Origin: Metopolophium dirhodum
Taxonomy: Eukaryota > Arthropoda > Insecta > Hemiptera > Aphididae
Assembly: GCF_019925205.1 (NCBI RefSeq)
Contig: NC_083560.1
Span: 69,391,266 to 69,455,265 of the forward strand
DNA length: 64,000 bases
Direction: 5' to 3'
Shown here: piece after piece, positions 47,035-58,046 of the stretch
Numbering within the stretch: position 1 is the first letter of the stretch
Layout of the letters: every line of letters begins with the position of its first letter
The notes under the pieces: model-generated
Database searches by the model: none
Told to the model about the DNA's origin: nothing
The model's input: only the letters and a program-made list of their open reading frames with translations
Position numbers and translations under genes: made by a program

Positions 47035-47444
47035 AGTACAGATATAGTACCTACTTACGTATTATTTACTGATTTAAAAATTTTGATTTATTTCATATTA
47101 TGATTATTATTTTTGAACAGATAGTCCTTATAACACTTGCTTTTATAATATTTGGCATTATATAAGACGGATTACTACGCGATATTATATTACGCGGAAT
47201 CGCACTCATCGCAAGTGAGCAATTCACGAATCGATGTGTTACTGTGTTAGTCACCGCACGACTTTTTCGCAACAAACGACAAGATTTATTGTTTTAAGAG
47301 TAATTTTATTTTTTTAACGTTATCTAAGCACATTATATGCGGCACAATTTGATTTTTCAGTAGAAAATCATAATAATATATTCGCGTACATGACCGTGAG
47401 CCTATATCTAGTATAATATCTACGAATACTGCATATATACGTGT

Positions 47445-47648
47445 ATGGTTTGCTGTGTATATATATATGCATCGTTCGAACGACGACGACGTACAACACG
47501 TCATACATATTATTATATATTGTACATAGGCACAGACGTGACGGCGGCAGTGCTGCGAGCAATGAATATATGTAAAGGGATGCGAGTTGCGTATATTATG
47601 TTACTCGATCACGATGACGTCGGGCGCGAAGGGGAGCTTTTTGCATGA
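47445..47648 (+). other. Unassigned open frame, low support
   Basis: A 67-codon frame whose second half is not low-complexity (ICKGMRVAYIMLLDHDDVGR then EGELFA and stop). An acceptor-like TTGTACATAG precedes it at about 47530, so it could be a short terminal exon. The opposite strand is also open (47601-47855). The DHDDVGREGEL string is loosely reminiscent of Toprim acidic motifs, but the spacing is wrong and no fold-level support exists. I do not call it a gene. Confidence 0.12.
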
Positions 47649-47971
47649 TGAAATTTGTGTCTGTGTGAAAAATAAGGTTTGAGAGCTCGACGACGACAAT
47701 TCGCTTCTCCCGGGTTGTTCTCTTCTGGTTCCGGAGTAGTGAGTAACCAACCCGTAGAAGTAAGTCATTCGGCTCTTAAAACGATTTTTCAAAATTGAAG
47801 TGGATTTAAATTCGATGTGTTGAGATAGCGCCTTGCAGCAGTCCCATTTAAACAACGTTAAATTTCAAGACATAATTTATAAAAACTTTTTAAAAGCGAT
47901 TTCCCGGAGCTTTAATGTTACGATGGTGTCCAATAATATGAAAACGCCTTGTAAGTAATTTTCCAAGTAAC

Positions 47972-48479
47972 CAGTGGCGAAACTTAATAATAAGGGGCCC
48001 ATGTGAACATTACCAGGGTGGGCTTCATATTTGCTAATAAAAATGAAAAACAGTCATGCCTTATTATAACACTAAAAACTATTGTTTACTCATGTGCCAT
48101 AGTTAATAATTATTAGTTATATATAATTTTAATCAGGTTTCTTGCATTGGTATACTCGTATTCGAATTCGATAAACTCAAAAGAGTAAAGACATTATTGT
48201 TCATTGTTATTATATTTAAACAAATAATATAACATACGAATATCACAAATTATAATGTATGAGATCTATGGCCGCTGTGAACTGCACACCCAACACTCCC
48301 GATATATTATAGTTGTGCCACTGCGAGTAGCCCGTTCAGGTACAATTTTTCAATCTTTGCAAAGTCTTAAACTACCGAAAATAATATATAGATAATAGGC
48401 AATTATACTTATACGCATATACGCACGGATTTTTTTTTCTGGGTGGGCCAAGCTGGGGTTACTGATTTAAAGGGAGGGC
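47972..48479 (+). mobile_element. hAT-like element A, right end truncated
   Basis: It begins CAGTGGCGAAACTTAATAAT and ends at 48442-48479 with GGGTGGGCCAAGCTGGGG plus GAGGGCC. That tail is homologous to 48840-48879 of the next element but lacks the terminal ...GGGGCCGCCACTG. Element B starts immediately after. Non-coding. Confidence 0.55.
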
Positions 48480-48905
48480 CAGTGGCGTAACACAATTCGT
48501 CATACCTATCGGGTGGTAACAACTTACAATTACAGCCTACGGGTTAATAAAAAACAAAGGTCACTATCTCGGTAGTGGAATACCAGCTAATTTTTAAAAC
48601 GTCAATAACTTCCTCTTCGGTATGTTACTGACTAAAGCCATTATATATCCAACAATTTGCAACACTTCTTGAGCCATACTATAGACTTCTATTGACAATA
48701 CTATCAATGCTATATGATTTTCTGCCGTTATTGCTACCACCACCACACAGTGAGTAGACACGACGCACACAAAAACAAATTTTATACATTTTAAAATATG
48801 ATGATGTAATTCTAAGCAAAAATCCTTTGAAATCATACAGGGTGGGCAAGCCGGGGGCCTAGCAGATTTTAAGGTGGGCCGCGGCTCACCCTGGGGCCGC
48901 CACTG
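48480..48905. mobile_element. hAT-like element B, abutting element A
   Basis: The left end CAGTGGCGTAAC and the inverted right end CAGTGGCGGCCC share the first eight bases (CAGTGGCG). The 3' part (GGGTGGGCAAGCCGGGGGCC) is a diverged copy of the tail of element A, so A and B are relatives in head-to-tail order. Eight-base flanks do not match. A minus-strand frame of 80 codons (48594-48836) lies inside; it is hydrophobic and not assigned. Confidence 0.6.
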
Positions 48906-51900
48906 CAGTTATACGTATAATATATATGTAATGTAATAATAATGTGACCCTTTGACCGATTCGTTTACATTTAGTTTTTGGGTCATAGTATTTTGTGTCA
49001 TTGTTTTTTCTCGACTGAATACACATTCACTTTCAAACAGTTTGGAATAATTAAAGATTCGACTGGAAGTGGAGTAGATAATTTTCGGTACCCATATACA
49101 TAAATATAGGTCCGTATAATTGTGATGACTTTTTTTTATACATTTTTCCTCCGTTCTGACCGCTATTTAAATATATTATAGTCTAGACGAATATAGTCAG
49201 CGAGACAGCCGGTTCTACAGCATTATTTTGTTGCGCAATTATTTTATACTTTATATAAACCTTTATATTGTATAATAAAAGTTTTTAATGTTCGATGTTT
49301 TTGTTCTTTCAGTCGGGACTCCATTCGGCACGTCTTAAATAATATTAGTTTTATAGACCGAGACTGCAAAACAAAATGTAAAATATTTTTAGGCTTTGAA
49401 CTAAGCCTTATGAGACGTATCTTTGTAATTATTAATATATTTAGGTATATTATTATGAATAATACATTTAAAATAAATATATGTATAAATACGTGGCCAC
49501 AGTTACTAATCTGTACGTGTATGATTATTACTTTTTTAAATAAATTTTCAATATACATGTGATTTATAACAGTATATCAAAGAAATATAATCTAATACCA
49601 TTTACTATTATTGCTGCCACGGGTTTGATAGGTTTTCTTAATTGCTTAAAATTACAACGTTAAATCCTAAGAAAATCATTTTGTACTTTATCGTGTACAC
49701 TAATCTAAGACGCACACACAAAGGGTACGACGAAATCGCAACTGAATTGAATTCGGGCATTGACGTGACAAAGGCTCAGGACACAACTTTCAAACACAGG
49801 ATATTAGAAAAAAAAACTGAAACTCGACGAACGAAATGTAATGTCTATATGTACATACACAGCCCTACGATAAATTGCATTTATTTAATTTAGAAATGTT
49901 AAATCAGCGGGCGACACACGTCTAAAACTCTACCAAACGTTACTTTTCGAAGGTTTATATGTGTACACACTACGCTGTACAGTAACGTTTTGGCACGACG
50001 AGATTAGAAAAATAATTGCGAAAGGCATTCCAACACTGCATTTCAACGCGGGGTAAGGGGTACCAATACTCCTGTTTTACTCGCCTGTAAGCGTTTAGAT
50101 TTTATTTTCGTTTTAATGCATGTAGAAGGCATTTAAATTTAATCTTCACGATTACCGCTATAGCGATATATAATATTTCAATATTAATTGTAAATCGTAT
50201 ATGTCAACGTAATACTGTGTTTCACAAATGAAATAAGACGACGATGACGGACCTAACAATAATTTTATATTTTCTAATTCTATATAATATTATCTCGTGA
50301 GTTATATGCGTTGAATATGTCAACATTTCAATGGAGCAATATAGCCATACCTATATAAAATAGGTTGTATAATATATATATAATATTACATAGGCAATAC
50401 TAAATGTTTTTCAGGAACTTAAAAAAGAATAAAAATTGTTGCGTTTAAATTTATAATTGTACCCAATACCTGTGATGTATATTGTTTTCATTATCCATTT
50501 TATTATTTGAGTACTATGTTATAAATATTACATAGATTTGAATAATGTATAATGAATGCGTTTTTTTATATTAATTCAATTTTTGCCAAAAAATATGTGT
50601 TTATTAAATACAGAGATCCTACTCACAGCGGACCAAGATAATATTATGTTTTATGAGGTATCGTTACTTCTATGATATCTATTGGACTAACTCAAGTTTC
50701 CCTCCCCTGCAAATTTGAAATGCTTAATTTGCGCATGCTACCGTTCGTTAAACCGATAATGATTATTGAGGTTTCGATATAATATTAATATCAACCATTT
50801 TACGTCAAACCCCTCAAACCCTATCAAAGGTCGAATCAGTAATATTATAATAGAATTTACATTGGAAATCGCCTTCCACTGAGCAGTTTAAGCAGGCATA
50901 TATTCTCATATATATATACACACAATATACCTATATAATATATTATATAGATATACGCAAGCGGTGTATTATTCGGGGTTAAGTAAAGTTTGATTGCCGG
51001 CGATCTACAGAAATGGGGTTAATAATTATTTACTAACACAAATTGATTACACTCGTTATTGACAGCTGGGACGCCACCGCTGCAGTACGTATAGGGGCCC
51101 GTAAATGCCCTAAAAGTTTTTCTTTTTTTCTCTCTGTTAATGTTTTGCTAGTATATACATATATTATACACTATATACAGAATAGTATTCTCAACAGGAA
51201 ATACTCATTATTTCGAAAAGTATAAACGTCCTCGAACAATTTGCTTTTGCACAATTTGAAGTCGTTACAGGACAAAAATGTTTTTTTGTTAAATTTTTAT
51301 AATCATCATAAATTTTAATATAATTTTTATTTTTTTGAATGACGATACGGATACTTGTACATTTTTAATATCATATTCCAAAGCAGAATATTATTCCCCG
51401 GATTTTCATATAAATAATAAATATTAATTAAATTTCAAACAATATAAGGACCTCGTTAATTTTGTATATATAATTTGAATTCATTATAATCAATACAATA
51501 TTATATAAAATTTTTGAATTTATACTGTTGATGATAGTTATAAGTTATAAGTTATAAGTAGGTATTGTAAGTTTAGATGAATGGAACAGTGGACTCTTAT
51601 TGCGAGGTATACCCCTGTCACACTTCCCATACGAATATCAAAACTGAAGATGCTCAATATGATAATTGATCATTAATATGAAACCAAAAGTTTGGTTTTG
51701 TGATAACTTATTCAGGTTCCGTAAAAAAAGTATTTTCTTAATCGTTAATATTTTTCGAGATAATTATTATTGTTTACTGTTAAAATAATTGCCCTTTGTC
51801 TACACACCTGACACCATCAACTTGAGACTAACGCGAGTCTTATACATTTTTTATATGACGTCACGGACTGACGGACGCCTTAGACGTATAATATAGGTAG

Positions 51901-53190
51901 GTAGGTACTTAACGAATGTAATCCAATCGTGATTTTACTGTTAAGTATAAGCTATAAACTCTGTTGCAATCGTCGAGTTTGGATATAATATATATGCGTG
52001 TGGACGACGCGACGGACCTGTAATTATACGATTTATAAATAATATATGAACAATTCTGGGTTTTTATCCGGACGATTTTTCTCAATGTATATTTATTTTA
52101 TTCTTTGTCGACGTCCCGTACTTGTTTAAAAGTACCATAGTCGTTTTTGTATTTTTCTAATCGTTAATGACTTACCTACATGGAATAACAATTCAACGAT
52201 TGAAAACTCATCATCCGATAAAAACCCGGGAAATGTTATTCTTTTTTATAAAATGTAATGGGAATATACGTAGGCAAGTATAGTATATTAGTATGTACCT
52301 AATGGATGCGTGTATCCTAAATTATTCAACTGTACCTACATATATAATAGCTGATAATACCACCTGCATTATACCGACGAGTTTTCGTCCCGTAAAACTG
52401 ACGGAGAGAACACACTTTGGATCGCGACTCCTTTAATATTGATGTAAACCTTTTTTCACTTTGTTATTATTATTATTGATTATCATCTAACGTGTCTTGC
52501 TTATATTTTCACTGTATAAATTTTAATTACAAATCATTAATAACAGATTTAATTATATTGTACATACCTAATTTTTACGCAGTCGTCACTGTACCTACAG
52601 TATCCGCACCTATATATATAGCAAAATATTGTCTCATTATTCATTTATACGTCACTGCAGTAATTTTCAATAGTAATATTTTAAAACATATTATGAATTA
52701 AAGTCAAATAATATCTGGTTTACCGTTGTTTTAACAAATTATTTTAATATTTCTCACTAATTATTTTGTTAGATATAAGCTTCCTTTTGTATAAATTATC
52801 AATAAGCTGCAAAAAATGAGCAGAACTACCGGTATTGTGAGGGCTAATTATTGTATCAATTTAAATTTTAAATTTATATTCTATGCCGTAGTTCAAAGTT
52901 CAAACACTCACTGTATTGTGTATTTGTGTTTAATTATCTAAAATATGATCTGTTCAAAAATTATTTTGATTTAAAAACAGTATGTAGTATAGAACAGTTA
53001 TAGTATAAAGTAATAGTATTGACGCTTAATTATTGAAAATTATAGTGAAAAGGCGAGAATCGTGTTTCAAACTATAAACATTCTAAGAATTATGCAAAAA
53101 GTAAACGGCAAATAAACTGATAAGTAGATAAGTATAATTAAACGCATTACCTAATTCTTTATGAGGCCACGATATGTTTTTTTATTTTTT
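48906..53190. other. A+T-rich DNA, no gene supported
   Basis: Frames at 49244-49558 (minus), 49642-49893 and 52492-52701 have no recognisable product. A triple TTATAAG repeat lies at about 51537-51557. Nothing else is noted. Confidence 0.45.
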
Positions 53191-53240
53191 TGGAGGGCCC
53201 CCCCCCCAAATATCCACCCACTTATTGCGCTTATGGTCAC
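53191..53240. other. C10 run in a transposon-end-like context
   Basis: GGAGGG followed by ten C (53198-53207) and AAATATCCACCCACTTATT resembles the C-run contexts of the hAT ends in this window. No terminus or duplication could be defined. Confidence 0.2.
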
Positions 53241-56142
53241 CTTATAACAATTATCGAAGCCACGGAGAACTATATATTTATTAAATTTCGTGTTTTATAG
53301 TTAAGTAAGTACTATTTGAATGTACGTTGCTGCAATTTATCAATCACAGTGTAGACGTTATGAATAATTTAAGCACACCGATTTAGTTTTCGGGTCAAAT
53401 AATTCGTTATAAATACTTACTGAATATATTAATATAGTGTATTCAGGGATGTACACACGATTTAGCTCATATAGGGGGATCGGGGATGATATTACAATTT
53501 TTTAATTTAAAAAAATTAAGGTACCGTATAATAACCAGCACTTCATTGTGCAAATTTAAAATAGTATACAATATGTGCGTACGCGTACAATGGTTTTAAC
53601 GTTTTTAATTAAGTTATACATGTATTCTCCGTTTTTACACAAATTCGTCTATTATTATAATATCATATGATTTATATATATTTCACTTGACGTGATTGAT
53701 ATTCCTCTTTTATACGGATTGGCCATCGTTGTTAAACCACCGAGACGACCTGCAGTATCGTGTCCACGCTCGGGGTGGCGGATGGGCCTGCGCCCAGCTA
53801 CGATTATTTATTTTTTTTCAATAAAATTCATACCTCTTCTGTAGGTTATATTGTAATAAGCATTTCCGTAATTATGACCATTATTTCAGTTTAAAATGTA
53901 AATGTATTTTTCAATTATTACCTTATGGCTTATGACGTTATTTTATGGTCTCGCGAGTTTAAACATAAAGCGGGTCCACCCATACAATTTCGTCCAGACT
54001 TACGACTATACATGTATATTATAATATCCCACTGATTCAGACGAATCAATTATGTTGTTATGTGACATGCCAACACAAATTATTATAAATATTAAAGCAT
54101 CATGATTTAAAAAAAAGAAAACTATAATTCCCCCCAGTAATAATAGAGCTATATATAGTGTCTCACTCATAAAATATGCATGTGAAAGATAAATACTTGG
54201 GTAAATTGTAGATACTTCTCGGCTATGTATATATTAGTTCTTATTACAGCTCGGTGGCGTGTTTGTATAATATATAAGAGGGTGTATTCGGTGACCGGTG
54301 TTAAAACGCCTCCCACCTATTGAAAATCGTTTGAAAAATTTATAGTTGCTGCGTTTATACCATTCACTATACGTTTTACAAACAGTTGTTTACGACGATT
54401 TAAAAAATTAACTATTATTAAAAGAATCAAATTAACCGTCGTAGAAACAAAATAAGTACGCATTCATTTCATACCTAATATACAAATAATTATAATTAGA
54501 AATCACAATTTATTTTATACCGTAATTTTTATGGGTTCTTTGCAAGCCATAGTTAATGTTCGGGCTTAAAAGCAAAACTCCACCATTTTTTCATCAACTG
54601 TCGTCGAATAATATATCTAAAAGGCTGATGTATCTATTTTCTTTTTTTTACAATAGTCGGGTTTAATAATATGACGTCGCAGTTGTACAAACATGGCATT
54701 TTATTTTCACTAGCTACTTATAAGTTTTTTACCGAGTCTGTATAGGAATACATATCATTATAAAATACCTATAAATTATAACTATAGGTTCTAACAAGTC
54801 GTAATATTAAACCTTATTTTGTCATGCATTCATGATTCGTATCAATTTTAATAATAAGTGATTATAATTTATAACCTATCTATTACCTATATGTTTTGTA
54901 TGTATTGTAAGTTTCGGTCCATCCTCCCCAACTCTCGATATAGGTACTATAGGTACTGAAACGTGTAATTTTGCTGTATATAACATAATATATATTGAAC
55001 ATATTTGAAATAATGTTTGTTAATTTATTCATATATAGATACTCATCACAAAATTAAACTATCGTATACAACTGTTCTGTTTGGTCAACATTTCATAAAA
55101 ACCCCATCCCAACCAAAATATGTTTTCATGCTCGTCGTTTTTACGAGAGGCAGTTAAATTTTTTTAATTGAGAAACCATCATTCCTTATGTTAATGCAAT
55201 TACCTGTATCTGTCAATTACAATTCAATGATCGCAGGTAAACAAACTTTTGTAATAAATGATGGGTGCTTCAGCCTCAAGTATATAACAATATTAGCACG
55301 ACGTAATTTGTCTTTACAAATCAAGTAACAAATTGTACATTTGCTCATAAATATATTCTTACTCTTAGTTAACATATTGTACAATATTATGCAGTGCGTT
55401 GCTTATAAATTATAATGTTTTCCAAACAATAATGCGTCGTTTATTAAATCAAATTACATTTTATTGAAAGATTTAAGTTGATAAAACAGTTTCCTTAGAT
55501 AAAAAAAAAAGGTCCCGGAGTGGTTATCAATCATCAAGTTTTCAGCCGGGAATCAGTGAATGCTGTAACTCTGTAAGTTTACTTTAACGAGACATGACAA
55601 TGTGACATGTTGTTTTAATTTGTGAATCAAACGTCTCCTATACTTATCCGATGTAGACGATAAACGCATTTACGCACGTATATTTATGGGGATTAAATAA
55701 TTGTGTTGGTACGGAACCTTTTTATTTGACAGGCCATAATTGCTCAGTGATTTTCGCTCATATATAAAATTAAATTATATCGTAACAATAATCCGAATCA
55801 CGGTCATTTTTTTTGCCCCGAGGGTTTATGGTAGACATACATGTGTACACGGAGCTTACACAAAAATCGGTAAAATATAATAATAACAGCTGTGGTATAT
55901 CGTACTACCACCAAAATACTAATTATACTCAATAACATAAAAATATCAATAAAATTGTCACTTTTATTGCGTGTCACGCACACCTGACTTCTATCGGCTA
56001 ATAACTATTGTCAACGGCTTACTTCCGATGAGGTAGTATAACAATTATATTAAATGCATCTAAAATAAACGAATTATTATTATTTCTATATAGACAAATA
56101 CATATTATATTATAAAATAATTTTTTAAATAATTATTTGTAC
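53241..56142. other. A+T-rich DNA, no gene seen
   Basis: Stops are frequent in all frames. A small CpG patch lies near 53740-53800. Nothing is recognised. Confidence 0.45.
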
Positions 56143-56150
56143 GTACGACC

Positions 56151-57010
56151 CAGTGGCGGTTTTGGTAGTATTTTTTTGGTGGCCGGCCTATGTATCAACC
56201 CCCCCCCCCCCCCCCCCCCCCTTCATAAGAAAAATCTATCAGTAACCACTAACCAGAGTAATTAATGTTTAATAAAAAGCACGGCAGAATGCGTAAACCA
56301 ATTTAAACGGACCAATACAACATAAGCAACGATTCGAACAGGACAGAAATATAAGTTAATATTACAACAATTAATTATGGCTGTCCCGGCTGTAACAATA
56401 ACAACTGATTATGTATTTTGATGTTGAACTGTGGGCTGACCATATTTTTAGTACCATAGGCGATACAATTTGAGCCTCCCGATGATCATTGCGCATTGCG
56501 TGCATTTGCATACATATGCTTGTGTGTGTAATTTATGTAGGTACGCAAGTACAAACTCAAAGGCGACTTGCATTTCTTATCGGTTTATTGCTATTTTTGG
56601 TAATTAACACGAAATTATATCCAATAATTGAAATCAAAAAATGATAATTCATAGAGACCAACTCAAATTAAAAAATAAAATAATAAGTAATATTAAATAA
56701 AACAATAGGTAATACCTAAAAAGTACCTGGTCGAGTGGCACTGCTGAGTGCCTGCCCATAAACGCTAGCTGCTGTTATAAACCTTGTATCAAATTTAGTA
56801 GTTACCCATTGTACTAATATTGTGTTGTATAGATTGTAAATAAAAAGAGAAGAATTTTTTCTCAAATAAAATTATAACGTTCAAAATTACTATCGAAATA
56901 TGTGCTATCGATGAGCCAAGTAGTATACAGGTATGCTTTTTGAGCATTATTTACTTAAACATTTTAGGTGAGGCGTCGCCTCACTTGCCTCACCCCTAAA
57001 ACCGTCACTA
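56151..57010. mobile_element. Non-autonomous hAT element with perfect 8-bp TSD
   Basis: CAGTGGCGGTTTTGGTAG at 56151 and the inverted TAGTGACGGTTTTAGGGG ending at 57010 form the TIRs. The flanks GTACGACC at 56143-56150 and 57011-57018 are identical, the 8-bp duplication expected for hAT. A 23-C run lies at 56199-56221. The right subterminal region has the palindrome GTGAGGCGTCGCCTCAC. There is no transposase frame over 860 bp, so it depends on a helper in trans. Confidence 0.92.
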
Positions 57011-57018
57011 GTACGACC

Positions 57019-57799
57019 GAATATCCGTTGAAGACACATATCACTTGTATTCTTTTACAAGTAATTTAGCGTGACATGTATATTTAACAAGCTAATCCCC
57101 CACCAAATTGCAGTTTTACTCGCATATAGTATATATTTTGTATGGATTAATTCCGTCAATCCAATTTTTTCTTTATCTATACATATCATGTTGCCGCGTG
57201 GATTAATTTATATATACTATATACGCATGTTATGACCTTGTTATATACTCGTATTATATGTTTATTTACAATTTATGTATATAATATATTATCCAACGAC
57301 CCGGCAGGATCACGCTAAGTATAAAAAGAAAAGTGTGCCTTAAAATACACATATAGGCAAAATACACGCGAAAAGTGCAGGACCATAATTACAGGATTCA
57401 CCACGATTCACGAAAAAAATTTCTTGAGAAAGCATAGCAAATTTGTAGTTAAATAATGAAGTTTGAAAATACAATAATCTAATTGGAAATTTTACGTAGA
57501 AGTGCATGGTGTAGTTTTCAAATCATTTTGAACAATATCAACAATGTTGTAGCCAATTCAATTGGATATATTATTATAGTATTATTATTGTAGCATATTA
57601 TATATTATATTATTTATTGTAGTATATTATATTCACATTTTATTAGATAATATTCCCCGAGGGTCACATTACAATGCACTATCCGACACCTATGGCAACC
57701 AAATACCAATAAAGAAAAAAAGATCATCAACACCAATATGTTCTCGAAATAATAAGCTATCGACAAAAAATGAGTGATACACTTTGATATCACAACAAA
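57019..57799. other. A+T-rich DNA, no gene seen
   Basis: Nothing recognised apart from short TAT-rich tracts near 57560-57640. Confidence 0.4.
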
Positions 57800-58046
57800 A
57801 ACGCTGAGTATAAAAAATACGGCTCTAAAAGTTGTGATATCATTTTATAGGTAAGTCTAGCTAAGTGTTTGAACTATAGATATCATTTATGTTAAAATAA
57901 TCTGCTAGAAAATTGAACTTATCTTGATTTTATTATATCAATTTTTTAGAAGATTTTTTTAACATAAATGTATCTATAGTTCAAAGACTTGGCTACCTAT
58001 AAAATGATGTCACAACTTAGGGCCGTTTTTTTTTATATTTAACGTT
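57800..58046. mobile_element. Foldback hairpin element, arms about 100 bp
   Basis: Left arm 57800-57902 pairs with inverted right arm 57948-58046. For example TTGAACTATAGATATCATTT on the left matches inverted TTGAACTATAGATACATTTA on the right, and TCATTTTATAGGTA is common to both. The loop is about 45 bp. Weaker similarity extends a further 25 bp on each side. Non-coding. It may be a MITE, and if transcribed would form a near-continuous stem. Confidence 0.8.

Noticed and set aside
48594..48836. 80-codon hydrophobic minus frame, considered as a chemoreceptor fragment (FCLELHHH segment)
   Set aside because: It lacks the TYhhhhhQF hallmark of gustatory receptors and lies inside an hAT-like element. 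The resemblance is too weak.
56020..56045. TGAGGTAGTA word resembling let-7
   Set aside because: The match ends after ten bases, and no precursor stem is present.
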